NCBI GenBank assembly: GCA_945865545.1
Contig: CAMBEQ010000016.1
Location: forward strand, 1-50,195
Length of the DNA stretch: 50,195 nt
Reading direction: 5' to 3'
DNA from: Sediminibacterium ginsengisoli
GTDB taxonomy: Bacteria > Bacteroidota > Bacteroidia > Chitinophagales > Chitinophagaceae
Made by a program: the position numbers and the translations under genes. Each line of letters starts with the position of its first letter. Within the stretch, counting starts at the first letter, position 1. Shown here piece by piece: positions 1 through 8,604 of this stretch. The notes beneath the pieces are model-generated. The model made no database searches. It was given only the letters and a program-made list of their open reading frames with translations, and was not told where the DNA came from.

Positions 1-453
1 AGTAAAAGTCAGAATATGGCAGGATGGAGAGTAGGCATGTTAATTGCTGCCGAAGATAGAATCAATGAAATACTTAGGTTTAAATCCAATATGGACAGTG
101 GTATGTTTTTACCAGTGCAATTAGCAGCGGCTAAGGCATTAAGTCTGGATCAAAGTTGGTATGACTCCGTGAATAAAATATATACAGCACGACGTGAAAA
201 AGTATTCGAGTTATTAGATGTTTTAAAATGTGTCTACGCTAAACAACAAGTAGGCATGTTTGTATGGGCCAAAATTCCCGCAACTTACAAAGATGGATAT
301 GCATTAAGTGATAAGGTATTATACGATGCAAATGTTTTTATTACCCCTGGTGGAATTTTTGGTTCTGCTGGCAATGAATACATCAGAGTGAGTTTATGTG
401 GTTCCATAGAAAAATTTAGTGAAGCCATTAAAAGAATTGAAGCATGCGTTTAA
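1..453 (+). CDS. Class I/II aminotransferase, 3' fragment (5' end outside window)
   Basis: PLP-dependent aminotransferase of fold type I, cut by the window edge. The reading frame is open to base 1 and begins SKSQNMAGWRVG, which matches the class I motif S-K-x-x-x-x-x-G-x-R-x-G; the Lys encoded at bases 4-6 would be the Schiff-base lysine. The visible 150 codons are therefore the C-terminal part of the large domain and the small domain, ending with the usual ...GGIFGSAGNEYIRVSL segment that contains the substrate-carboxylate Arg. It overlaps tyrA by 10 bp and heads an aromatic amino acid cluster, so transamination of prephenate, phenylpyruvate or hydroxyphenylpyruvate is a reasonable inference. 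An aspartate or LL-diaminopimelate-type aminotransferase cannot be excluded from this fragment. Confidence 0.85.
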   Translation, partial: SKSQNMAGWRVGMLIAAEDRINEILRFKSNMDSGMFLPVQLAAAKALSLDQSWYDSVNKIYTARREKVFELLDVLKCVYAKQQVGMFVWAKIPATYKDGYALSDKVLYDANVFITPGGIFGSAGNEYIRVSLCGSIEKFSEAIKRIEACV

Positions 454-1283
454 CAGTCATTGGAATTGGTTTAATGGGCGGTTCGCTGGCGTTGTCTTTG
501 AAAAAGAAAGGCATCGTATCCAAGGTGATTGGAGTGGATTCAAACATTGAGCACCAAAACCTTGCCTTGCAATTGGGTATTGTAGATGAAATCATGTCTT
601 TAGAAGATGCGATAGCAGCTTCAGACATCATTGCTATTGCAACCCCTATTAACGTGGCTGAAAATTTATTGCCCACTATCTTACACTTAGTGAACAAGCA
701 AGTTGTTTTTGATTTAGGTTCTACCAAAGAAAGTATTGTAAACATTGCCAATGCGCATGTAAATAAAGGACGTTTTGTTCCAACACATCCTATGTGGGGA
801 ACAGAGTTTAGTGGTCCAACAGCAGCACAAGACGATGCTTTTGTTGATAAGGCGACTATTATATGTAATAAAGAGCAGGTAGATGTAGATGCATTGCAAT
901 TGGTGGAAAAATTATATCAAGCTTTAGGTATGCATATACTTTATATGAATGCCATTAAACATGACATGCATGTAGCTTATGTGAGTCATATCTCACACAT
1001 TACTTCTTTTGCATTAGCTAATACGGTGTTAGAGAAGGAAAAAGAGTCTGATGCGATTTTTGAGTTAGCCAGTAGTGGTTTTGAAAGCACAGTGCGTTTG
1101 GCTAAGTCCAATGCGGAAATGTGGGTTCCCATTTTTATGCAAAACAAAGAAAATGTATTAGATGTTTTAAATGAGCATATAAGTCAACTTAAAAAATTTA
1201 AAGCAAGTCTTGAGAAAGAGAATGCTGATTATTTACTAGAGTTGATACAAAATGCCAATAAAATAAAAAGGATTTTAAAATAA
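444..1283 (+). CDS. tyrA: Prephenate dehydrogenase
   Basis: Oxidative decarboxylation of prephenate to 4-hydroxyphenylpyruvate with NAD(P), the tyrosine branch from chorismate. The 279-residue protein starts with a Rossmann fold, G7-I-G9-L-M-G12-G-S, and later has PMWGTEFSGP and an HDMHVAYVSHISH helix typical of the TyrA C-terminal dimerisation domain. The length fits a monofunctional TyrA with no fused chorismate mutase or ACT domain; in this cluster the mutase is instead fused to DAHP synthase downstream. The ATG lies inside the end of the preceding aminotransferase gene (10 bp overlap), which suggests translational coupling. Confidence 0.93.
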   Translation: MRLTVIGIGLMGGSLALSLKKKGIVSKVIGVDSNIEHQNLALQLGIVDEIMSLEDAIAASDIIAIATPINVAENLLPTILHLVNKQVVFDLGSTKESIVNIANAHVNKGRFVPTHPMWGTEFSGPTAAQDDAFVDKATIICNKEQVDVDALQLVEKLYQALGMHILYMNAIKHDMHVAYVSHISHITSFALANTVLEKEKESDAIFELASSGFESTVRLAKSNAEMWVPIFMQNKENVLDVLNEHISQLKKFKASLEKENADYLLELIQNANKIKRILK

Positions 1284-1330
1284 TTAAAAAAAGCGAAGCA
1301 CAAAATGTGACTTAGCAAAAAATATAAAAA

Positions 1331-3151
1331 ATGAAGAAGAAAGAAGAGATGGAAATTACCAATGAATTAATAGAAGCAGTGAAGTCGAAAAAAACTTTTG
1401 CAGAAATTGGTATCAATGAACAATTAGTAAAGGCGGTGACAGAATTGGGCTATACACATGCTACTGAAATTCAAGAGCGTTCTATACCAGTTTTAATAAG
1501 CGGTACTAAAGATTTTATTGGACTAGCGCAAACAGGAACTGGTAAAACAGCTGCCTTTGGTTTGCCATTATTACAATTAATTAAGACAACCGATAAATTT
1601 CCACAAGCCTTAGTAGTTTGTCCAACTAGAGAATTGTGTATGCAAATTGTAAGCGAAATGAATTTGTTTAAAAAACATATTCCAGGCTTGCAGGTTTTAG
1701 CAGTGTATGGTGGAACATCCATTGGTATGCAAATTAAAGACTTAAAAAGAGGGGTTCAAGTAGTTGTAGCCACTCCAGGTCGTTTGATTGATTTGATTGA
1801 AAGAAAAGCAATCAACTTAGAAAAGATTGAATATGTAGTATTAGATGAGGCCGATGAAATGTTAAACATGGGCTTTCAAGATGATATTGAGTTTATCTTA
1901 AAAAATACACCTAACAGAGAAAGTATTTGGTTGTTTAGTGCGACCATGCCAGCTGAAATTAGAAAAGTAAGCAAGCGATACATGAAAGAGCCAGTGGAAG
2001 TAACTATTGGAAAAGTTAATGCTACGAATAAAAGTATTGATCATCAATACTATTTAACCTCGGCCCAACATCGTTATGAAACTTTAAAAAGAATCATCGA
2101 TTTCAACCCAGGTATTTATGGTATCATTTTTACGCGTACCAAATTGGATGCGCAAGAAGTAGCACAACGTTTAACACGCGAAGGTTATGACATTGATGCG
2201 ATACATGGCGATTTAACACAACAACAACGTGATAGAGTGATGGGTCAATTCAGAGATAAAACTTTACAATTATTAATTGCTACCGATGTGGCTGCAAGAG
2301 GTATTGATGTAAAAGGCATAACGCACGTTATCAATTTTGAATTGCCAGATGATGTAGAAGTGTATACACACCGAAGTGGTCGTACGGGTCGCGCAGGAAG
2401 TCAAGGAATATGTATCTCTATTGTGCATGCACGTGAGTCATATCGTTTGCGTCAGATAGAAAATATGAACAAGTGTACTTTCCATAAATTGGATATACCT
2501 AGCGGTAAGGATGTTTGTAGAAAACAATTTTTCCATGTCATGGATAAGTTAATGTCTACCGATGTAAGTCATGGCGATTATGAAACCTATGTTCCTATGT
2601 TGGCAGAGAAATTTGCTGAAATGAGCAAGGAAGAAATATTAAAGCGTGTGGCTGCCTTAGAGTTTAACCGTTTCTTAAGTTATTATGAAAATGCGCAAGA
2701 TTTAAACATTCGCACTGTAGAAAGGGGACGTCGTGAACCTATGCAACAACAAGATCGTAATCGTGATAGAGGTCGTCAAGAATTTAGCGGTGCAGATCGT
2801 GGCAGAACTAGAACTAATGATCGTGGAATGGAGCGCAGTTCATCTGATCGCGGAAGTCGTGGAGCAGAAAGAGGATCAAGTGGGTATACTCGTTTGTTTG
2901 TGAACTTAGGGACAAAGGATGGTTTTTACAAAGCAAGCTTCTTGCAATTTATATTAGACATGAGCGACTTGAGAAAAGAAGCATTGGGTAAAATAGATAT
3001 GCGCGATATGAATAGCTGGGTAGAAATTGAAACCGGTGCTGCAAAACAAATGATTAATGCAGTGGATGGTAAAAACTACAAAGGTCGTCGTATCAGAATG
3101 AATGATGCAGATAGTGGTGGACCAAAAGGATTTTCTAGAAAAGAAGGATAA
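1331..3151 (+). CDS. DEAD-box ATP-dependent RNA helicase with C-terminal DbpA-type RNA-binding domain
   Basis: RNA helicase of the DeaD/CsdA/DbpA group, 606 residues. Motifs appear in order: Q-motif region near 45-52, motif I AQTGTGKT at 66-73, PTREL at 98-102, TPGR at 148-151, DEAD at 172-175, SAT at 203-205, and the C-terminal HRSGRTGRAG motif VI. After the helicase core comes a low-complexity linker rich in Arg, Asp and Gly (about 470-515), then an RRM-like DbpA domain (about 519-594). Roles of the family include ribosome assembly and cold-adapted RNA remodelling. It sits between tyrA and the DAHP synthase gene although its job is unrelated. A second Met at codon 7 is a possible alternative start. 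Confidence 0.92.
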   Translation: MKKKEEMEITNELIEAVKSKKTFAEIGINEQLVKAVTELGYTHATEIQERSIPVLISGTKDFIGLAQTGTGKTAAFGLPLLQLIKTTDKFPQALVVCPTRELCMQIVSEMNLFKKHIPGLQVLAVYGGTSIGMQIKDLKRGVQVVVATPGRLIDLIERKAINLEKIEYVVLDEADEMLNMGFQDDIEFILKNTPNRESIWLFSATMPAEIRKVSKRYMKEPVEVTIGKVNATNKSIDHQYYLTSAQHRYETLKRIIDFNPGIYGIIFTRTKLDAQEVAQRLTREGYDIDAIHGDLTQQQRDRVMGQFRDKTLQLLIATDVAARGIDVKGITHVINFELPDDVEVYTHRSGRTGRAGSQGICISIVHARESYRLRQIENMNKCTFHKLDIPSGKDVCRKQFFHVMDKLMSTDVSHGDYETYVPMLAEKFAEMSKEEILKRVAALEFNRFLSYYENAQDLNIRTVERGRREPMQQQDRNRDRGRQEFSGADRGRTRTNDRGMERSSSDRGSRGAERGSSGYTRLFVNLGTKDGFYKASFLQFILDMSDLRKEALGKIDMRDMNSWVEIETGAAKQMINAVDGKNYKGRRIRMNDADSGGPKGFSRKEG

Positions 3152-3160
3152 TTCTTTAAT

Positions 3161-3176
3161 TACTTTTAAAAAAGTA
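3161..3176. repeat. Short perfect inverted repeat between helicase gene and DAHP synthase gene
   Basis: TACTTTT and AAAAGTA are separated by two A residues, and outer ATTAC/GTAAT arms flank them. There is no following T-run, so it is not a good terminator. It could be an operator or a weak RNA hairpin ahead of the aromatic pathway genes, or chance in AT-rich DNA. Confidence 0.25.
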
Positions 3177-3215
3177 CGGTAATAAAATAAATTTATAAAT
3201 ATAAAAATTGGAAAA

Positions 3216-4301
3216 ATGGGAGACTTAACTGAACAACAACAAAAAGTGAGCATTTTATTAAAAAAATCACCCTTGATTATATCAGGTCCTTGTAGTGCAG
3301 AGACAGAAGAGCAAGTGATGCAAACAGCCATTCGTTTAGCTGCAACGGGTAAGGTAGATATTATGCGTGCAGGTATTTGGAAGCCTAGAACAAGACCAGG
3401 AAGTTTTGAAGGCATTGGAACCAAGGGTTTGCCTTGGATGCAACAAGCCAAAAAAGAAACCGGCTTACCTATCGCTATAGAAGTAGCTACTGCTAAACAA
3501 GTAGAAGATGCCTTACATTTTGATGTAGATGTTTTGTGGGTAGGAGCGCGTACCACAGTCAATCCATTTAGCGTACAAGAAATTGCTGATGCATTAAAAG
3601 GAGTAAAAGTACCTGTGTTAATCAAAAACCCAATTAATCCAGATTTAGAATTATGGATTGGGGGGATGGAGCGTATTGCCAAAGCAGGTATCGAAGAATT
3701 GGGATTAATTCATCGTGGATTTAGTTCTTATGGAAATACAGAATACAGAAATGCACCCATGTGGCATTTGGCTATTGAAATGAAGCGTCGTTATCCAGGT
3801 ATTCCTATGATCAATGATCCTTCGCATATTTGTGGACGTCGAGATATTCTACAAGACGTGGCACAGCAAGCCATGGACTTAGATTTTGATGGCTTAATTA
3901 TAGAGTCGCACATTGATCCAGACAATGCTTGGAGTGATGCAAAACAACAAATCACTCCTGAAGTATTAAAAACCATGTTGGAAGCCATCCGTTGGAGAAA
4001 AGAAGATGTTGCTTCAGAGGAATATCATGCAGCATTAGAAAAGTTGCGTCAACAAATCAATCAATTAGATGACGAGTTATTACAAGTATTATCTACTCGT
4101 ATGAAAGTGGCTGAAAAAATTGGAGAGTATAAAAAGAACAATGATATTACCATTTTGCAAACCAATCGTTGGAACGAAATTTTAGAGCGAGCAGTAGGTA
4201 AAGGAAGTAAAGTAGGTTTAAGCGAAGACTTTATTACCAAATACATGGATGCAGTGCATATGGAAAGTATCAATCATCAAAATAAAATAATGAATAAATA
4301 G
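3216..4301 (+). CDS. Bifunctional DAHP synthase / chorismate mutase (AroQ type)
   Basis: First step of the shikimate pathway (phosphoenolpyruvate plus erythrose 4-phosphate to DAHP) joined to chorismate mutase (chorismate to prephenate). Residues 1-260 are a type I-beta, KDO8P-synthase-like DAHP synthase with SGPCSAE at 23-29, RAGIWKPRTRPGSFEG from 51 and WVGARTTVNPF. Residues about 269-355 are an AroQ helical mutase (LRQQINQLDDELLQVLSTRMKVAEKIGEYK). The fusion is common in Bacteroidota and lets the mutase domain sense pathway end products. Feedback regulation by prephenate or aromatic amino acids is known for homologues and inferred here. It precedes aroB by 63 nt. Confidence 0.93.
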   Translation: MGDLTEQQQKVSILLKKSPLIISGPCSAETEEQVMQTAIRLAATGKVDIMRAGIWKPRTRPGSFEGIGTKGLPWMQQAKKETGLPIAIEVATAKQVEDALHFDVDVLWVGARTTVNPFSVQEIADALKGVKVPVLIKNPINPDLELWIGGMERIAKAGIEELGLIHRGFSSYGNTEYRNAPMWHLAIEMKRRYPGIPMINDPSHICGRRDILQDVAQQAMDLDFDGLIIESHIDPDNAWSDAKQQITPEVLKTMLEAIRWRKEDVASEEYHAALEKLRQQINQLDDELLQVLSTRMKVAEKIGEYKKNNDITILQTNRWNEILERAVGKGSKVGLSEDFITKYMDAVHMESINHQNKIMNK

Positions 4302-4303
4302 TT

Positions 4304-4331
4304 AAGGGCACTCAATTCAAATTGAAGCCTT
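4304..4331 (+). promoter_or_regulatory. Possible RNA hairpin between DAHP synthase and aroB
   Basis: The transcript can pair TCAATT (4312-4317) with AATTGA (4320-4325), and outer AAGG with CCTT around one bulge and a mismatch. A tiny GGC-AATC-GCC hairpin and a TTATTTTT stretch follow at 4333-4350. It could act as an intra-operon attenuator or processing site. The two-base inner loop makes the innermost pairs unlikely to form. Confidence 0.25.
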
Positions 4332-4364
4332 TGGCAATCGCCTTATTTTTAAAAGTGGAAGACC

Positions 4365-5387
4365 ATGAAAACCTGGAAGGTTAAATTTTCAAAAAGCGAA
4401 GTGACTTTTGTCTTAGATGGCAAGTTTGCTGCTATTGATAAAATGGTGGACAAGTCCAATGCCTTTTATATTACAGATGAAAATGTATATGCTTTACATG
4501 AAAATAAATTTAAAGGGAAGAAGACTATTGTGATACCTTCTGGCGAAGAGCATAAACATCAAGCCACCGTCGATTTTATCATTGAAGCATTGCTCAACTT
4601 TGGCGCTACAAGACAAGCGGTCTTAATTGGAGTGGGCGGCGGAGTGGTAACCGATATGGTAGGTTATGTGGCAGGTGTATATATGCGTGGGGTAGCAGTA
4701 GGTTTTGTACCTACTACTATTTTAGCTATGGTGGACGCTTCTATTGGTGGAAAAAATGGTATTGACGTAGGCTTGTATAAAAACATGGTTGGTTTAATTA
4801 GGCAGCCTTCTTTTTTGTTATACGATTTAGATTTCTTAAAAACATTACCTGTTCATCAATGGGAAAATGGCTTTGCTGAAATTATAAAGCATGCAGCCAT
4901 CAAGGATGCTAAAATGATGAAAGAATTGGCTAGTCGTAATTTAGCTTATTATCAAAAAAATAAAAAATTATTGGCTGCACTCATTGAAAAAAATGTTCAA
5001 ATAAAAGTAAAAGTGGTGCAGAAAGACGAGTTTGAAAAAGGCGACCGAAAGTTGCTCAATTTTGGACATACCTTGGGGCATGCAATTGAAAATGAACATG
5101 CGCTTTTGCACGGTCATGCCATTAGTATTGGCATGGTATATGCGGCTAAGATTTCCCAAGTATTACAAGGCTTTAATGATACGGGGCTTTTGATAGACAC
5201 TTTAAAAAAATATGGTTTGCCTACTAGTATGCATTTTAATATTGAACAGGCTATGCAAATCATGCAAAAAGATAAGAAAAAAGCCACTGCCGGTATGCAA
5301 TATGTTTTATTGAAAAAGATGGGGCAGGCGGTGTATGAAACGGTGCCTATGAAATCCTTAGAAAAATTAATAAAGTTGTATTCTTAA
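4365..5387 (+). CDS. aroB: 3-dehydroquinate synthase
   Basis: Second shikimate step: DAHP to 3-dehydroquinate, NAD and divalent-metal dependent, cytoplasmic. The 340-residue length is normal. The NAD-binding segment IPSGEEHK is followed by GVGGGVVTDMVGYVAGVYMRG and the PTTILAMVDASIGGKNGID signature. The metal-ligand region NFGHTLGHAIE and a later HGHAISIGM are present. It lies between the DAHP synthase gene and aroA in pathway order; the gap to aroA is a single base, so the two are certainly co-transcribed. Confidence 0.95.
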   Translation: MKTWKVKFSKSEVTFVLDGKFAAIDKMVDKSNAFYITDENVYALHENKFKGKKTIVIPSGEEHKHQATVDFIIEALLNFGATRQAVLIGVGGGVVTDMVGYVAGVYMRGVAVGFVPTTILAMVDASIGGKNGIDVGLYKNMVGLIRQPSFLLYDLDFLKTLPVHQWENGFAEIIKHAAIKDAKMMKELASRNLAYYQKNKKLLAALIEKNVQIKVKVVQKDEFEKGDRKLLNFGHTLGHAIENEHALLHGHAISIGMVYAAKISQVLQGFNDTGLLIDTLKKYGLPTSMHFNIEQAMQIMQKDKKKATAGMQYVLLKKMGQAVYETVPMKSLEKLIKLYS

Positions 5388-5388
5388 A

Positions 5389-6705
5389 ATGATCGCCATT
5401 GTAAATCCATCTAAATTACAAGGAGACCAAGTGGCTCCAGCAAGCAAAAGCAGTATGCAAAGGGCTTGCGCTGCGGCCTTATTACATATAGGGAAAACGA
5501 TCATACACAATCCAGGACATTCTAATGATGACTTAGCAGCCATCGATGTAATTCAAAAATTAGGAGCGATCGTTGAAGCGAATGATACAGTATATAATAA
5601 TACAAAGCAATCAATTGTAACGATTCATTCAAAAGGAGTTCAGCCCATTGGTCCTACTATGAATTGTGGCGAAAGTGGTTTAGGAATAAGAATGTTTACA
5701 CCTATTGCTGCATTAAGCAATCAATCCATTACCATACAAGGAAATGGAAGTTTGGTAAAAAGGCCCATGCATTTCTTTGATGAAATTTTTCCATCCTTAG
5801 GCATTCAAATTAATTCGAACAAAGGTTTTTTACCTATTCAAATAAAAGGTCCTTTACAACCTGCAACTATAACAATAGATGGGTCATTAAGTTCTCAATT
5901 CTTAACTGGCATGATAATGGCCTATGCTGCTAGCGATTGCTACGATGTTGAAATAAAGGTATTGGATTTGAAAAGTAAACCTTATATCGATTTAACATTA
6001 GCAGTTTTGAATGCTTTTGGTTGGAATGTACAACATACCAATTATGAAAGTTTTCAATTTTTTAAGCACAGCCCTTTGAGTTCAGTGATTGAATATACGG
6101 TAGAAGGAGATTGGAGTGGAGCGTCATTTTTATTAGTAGCAGGCGCCATTGCAGGGCCGATTAAAGTGAAAGGATTACAATTAGCCTCTACGCAAGCAGA
6201 TAAAAAAATAATGAGTGCCTTAGAAAGTTCGCAGGCAAGTATAACCATTCATGAAGATGGAATTGTTGTAGGACCAAGTATGGATTTGCAAAAGGCTAGT
6301 CAAAAAAACTTAAACGCATTTACCTTTGATGCCACGGATTGCCCCGATTTATTCCCGCCCTTGGTTGCTTTAGCAGCTGTTTGTAATGGCATTACTGAAA
6401 TAAAAGGAGTGAGTAGATTGGCACATAAAGAAAGTGATAGGGGCATTACTTTACAAACTGAGTTTGCTAAATTGGGAATAAGGATTGATTTAGAAGGGGA
6501 TAGGATGAAAATTCATGGGGGTACTGGTATCCAATCTGCAACCGTTTTTTCGCAACATGATCATCGCATCGCCATGGCCTGTGGAGTGGCTGCATTAGTG
6601 GCCAATGGTCCAGTAGACATTACAGAAGCAGAAGCTATTAATAAATCTTATACCGATTTCTTCACACACCTTCAGCAATTGGGTGCGAAAGTAGATATAC
6701 GATAA
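5389..6705 (+). CDS. aroA: 3-phosphoshikimate 1-carboxyvinyltransferase (EPSP synthase)
   Basis: Transfers the enolpyruvyl group of PEP to shikimate 3-phosphate. The 438 residues have the two-domain inside-out barrel pattern: K20-S21-S22 near the N-terminus for PEP and shikimate-phosphate binding, the CGESGLGIRMF loop at 93-103 with R101, SSQFLTG at 168-174, and DCPDLFPP at 317-324 holding the catalytic Asp (D320). The 93-103 loop is the equivalent of NAGTAMRP in E. coli but differs at two positions that matter for glyphosate sensitivity (see findings). The gene starts one base after the aroB stop codon and is followed by aroC after 30 nt. Confidence 0.92.
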   Translation: MIAIVNPSKLQGDQVAPASKSSMQRACAAALLHIGKTIIHNPGHSNDDLAAIDVIQKLGAIVEANDTVYNNTKQSIVTIHSKGVQPIGPTMNCGESGLGIRMFTPIAALSNQSITIQGNGSLVKRPMHFFDEIFPSLGIQINSNKGFLPIQIKGPLQPATITIDGSLSSQFLTGMIMAYAASDCYDVEIKVLDLKSKPYIDLTLAVLNAFGWNVQHTNYESFQFFKHSPLSSVIEYTVEGDWSGASFLLVAGAIAGPIKVKGLQLASTQADKKIMSALESSQASITIHEDGIVVGPSMDLQKASQKNLNAFTFDATDCPDLFPPLVALAAVCNGITEIKGVSRLAHKESDRGITLQTEFAKLGIRIDLEGDRMKIHGGTGIQSATVFSQHDHRIAMACGVAALVANGPVDITEAEAINKSYTDFFTHLQQLGAKVDIR

Positions 6706-6735
6706 ATTTCTTACCTTGTAACATCGATTTTAATT

Positions 6736-7734
6736 ATGAATAGATTTGGAACTTTATTTAATGTACAAATATTTGGCGAATCACATGGTGCTTGTGTAGG
6801 CATTACCATTGATGGATGTCCTGCTGGCTTGCCTTTGCAAGTAGCTGATTTTGTAGAAGATATGGAGCGTCGTAAAGGCGGTCAACAAAAAGGAACTACC
6901 CCTAGACAGGAAGATGATATTCCTATTATTAAGACTGGTTTATTTAATGGGTTGACAACGGGCGCCCCAATTATGATGTTGTTTGAAAACAACAATACGA
7001 GAAGTGGAGATTATGAAAAACAAAGAGCGGTGCCAAGACCAGGCCATGCTGATTTTACAGCCCATCATAAATTTGCAGGCTTTGAAGATTACAGAGGAGG
7101 CGGACATTTTAGTGGAAGATTGACCGCTGCATTAGTAGGAGCAGGTGTTGTTGCAAAACGCATTTTAAAAGGCATTGAAGTTAAATCGACTATAGTGAGT
7201 ATTGGAGGCGAAACCGATTTAGAAAGAGGGTTACAAAAAGCCATTGAGGCTAAAGATAGTGTGGGCGGTATTGTAGAATGTGTAGTAAAGGGATTGCCTA
7301 TCGGATTAGGTGAGCACTTTTTTAATTCTGTTGAATCATTAATTAGTCATGCTGTATTTTCTATACCAGCTATAAGAGCTATTGAGTTTGGAACTGGATT
7401 TGCTGCAGCTAGTATGTTTGGTATACAACACAATGATGCTATTCTAGAGGCTACGGGTAAAACTAAAACCAATCATGCTGGCGGTGTGGTTGGTGGCTAT
7501 ACCAACGGGAATGATTTAGTATTTAGAATTGCTGTGAAGCCCACTTCTTCCACCCCAAAAGAACAAACTACTTTGAATTGGGAAACCAATGAGCAAGAGC
7601 CATTTTCTGTAAAAGGAAGACACGATTTATGTATAGCACTAAGAGTGCCAGTGGTGTTAGAGGCAGTCACTGCAATAGTGTTAGCAGATTTAATGCTAAT
7701 TGATCAAAAAATTCCAAGAATTATTAAAAAATAA
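6736..7734 (+). CDS. aroC: Chorismate synthase
   Basis: Last common step: 1,4-elimination of phosphate from EPSP to chorismate, requiring reduced FMN. It begins FGTLFNVQIFGESHG, the family N-terminal signature, and has RPGHAD, EDYRGGGHFSGR, NHAGGVVGG and KPTSSTPK, which are conserved FMN- and substrate-binding segments. At 332 residues it is slightly shorter than the usual 350-360. It closes the aromatic block; dehydroquinate dehydratase, shikimate dehydrogenase and shikimate kinase are not in the window. Confidence 0.95.
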   Translation: MNRFGTLFNVQIFGESHGACVGITIDGCPAGLPLQVADFVEDMERRKGGQQKGTTPRQEDDIPIIKTGLFNGLTTGAPIMMLFENNNTRSGDYEKQRAVPRPGHADFTAHHKFAGFEDYRGGGHFSGRLTAALVGAGVVAKRILKGIEVKSTIVSIGGETDLERGLQKAIEAKDSVGGIVECVVKGLPIGLGEHFFNSVESLISHAVFSIPAIRAIEFGTGFAAASMFGIQHNDAILEATGKTKTNHAGGVVGGYTNGNDLVFRIAVKPTSSTPKEQTTLNWETNEQEPFSVKGRHDLCIALRVPVVLEAVTAIVLADLMLIDQKIPRIIKK

Positions 7735-7740
7735 TTAGTT

Positions 7741-8049
7741 ATGGAAAGCGAATACATATACCATATAACCACTTTGAAAGAGTGGGAAGCAGCAAAAGCT
7801 AACAACGAGTATACGCCTATGAATTATGAGCAAGATGGATTTATACATTGCTCTATTGAAAAACAAATACCAGGGGTACTAGAACGTTTTTATAAAGGTC
7901 AAAAGGGGTTAGTGCAACTTAAAATCGAAAAAAATAAAGTACAAAGACCCGTTTTATTTGAATTGGCTCATGATTTGGATGAGTTATTTCCACATATTTA
8001 TGGTGCTTTAAATTTAGATAGTATCGTAAACGTAGAATCTATTTCCTAA
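7741..8049 (+). CDS. DUF952 family protein
   Basis: Small 102-residue cytoplasmic protein matching the DUF952 pattern: YHITTLKEWEAA near the N-terminus, DGFIHCS, a central L-V-Q-L strand, then FPHIYGALNLDSIV. The family is conserved but lacks an experimentally fixed function; a fold related to ADP-ribosyltransferases has been suggested for it, which I cannot test. The gene starts 6 nt after the aroC stop, so it is probably on the same transcript. Confidence 0.8.
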   Translation: MESEYIYHITTLKEWEAAKANNEYTPMNYEQDGFIHCSIEKQIPGVLERFYKGQKGLVQLKIEKNKVQRPVLFELAHDLDELFPHIYGALNLDSIVNVESIS

Positions 8050-8060
8050 ATTAGAAAACA

Positions 8061-8552
8061 ATGGCTTTAAAAAGCATCTTTTTGGGGATCTTGTTATTTC
8101 CGGTTTTTTCTTTTGCTCAACATTTATATCTAAATAACAATTTAGCATCGGAGAATTTATTGGATAGCAATTATATTTTAAAGCATTATAAAAAAATCGA
8201 TACCCATCGTATTAAAATAGATATAAATCATGTGACTGGGATAGCAAGTTTTTATAGTGCAAGTTTAGATAGCACATTAACTGCAACAGGAGAGGTATTT
8301 TTAAATCGAAAGTATACTGCAGCTAGTAATATTTATAAGTTAAATAGCATTGTTAGGGTAACCAACTTACGAAACGGGAGGTCGGTGTTGGTCAGAATCA
8401 ATGATCGAATGCATCCCAATATGTTAAGAAAAGGACGGATTATAGACTTAAGTCAGGCGGCTGCAAAAAGGTTAAAAATAAAGTCATTAGGCATAGAACG
8501 AGTAGTCGTAGATGGTATTGGTTATTCCAAGTCCAATCCAAAACGCCCATAG
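8061..8552 (+). CDS. RlpA-like double-psi beta-barrel protein, exported
   Basis: The N-terminus (MALKSIFLGILLFPVFSFAQ) is a clear signal peptide. The mature part has the RlpA/DPBB pattern: GIASFYS...L.AT.GEVF....YTAAS......SIVRVTN..NGRSV.VRINDR........R.IDLS.AAA..L. Family members bind or cleave denuded peptidoglycan at the septum. The catalytic Asp of RlpA transglycosylases lies in the conserved R-I-N-D segment, which is kept. No SPOR domain is attached and at 163 residues it is a minimal version. It follows the DUF952 gene by 11 nt. Confidence 0.82.
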   Translation: MALKSIFLGILLFPVFSFAQHLYLNNNLASENLLDSNYILKHYKKIDTHRIKIDINHVTGIASFYSASLDSTLTATGEVFLNRKYTAASNIYKLNSIVRVTNLRNGRSVLVRINDRMHPNMLRKGRIIDLSQAAAKRLKIKSLGIERVVVDGIGYSKSNPKRP

Positions 8553-8570
8553 AATTTCAAGGATTTAGCT

Positions 8571-8578
8571 TAATTTTG
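8571..8578 (+). promoter_or_regulatory. Possible Bacteroidota -7 element upstream of the OmpA-like gene
   Basis: TAATTTTG fits the TAnnTTTG -7 consensus of Bacteroidota sigma-ABfr promoters and lies 26 nt before the ATG. A matching TTTG -33 element at 19-21 bp spacing is not visible, so the call rests on one half only. Confidence 0.3.
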
Positions 8579-8604
8579 AATTCAATTAAACATTCGCTAA
8601 GCAT

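Noticed and set aside
2954..3682. 242-codon open frame on the - strand across the helicase/DAHP synthase junction
   Set aside because: It covers the ends of two well-supported genes in antisense and shows no recognisable domain.
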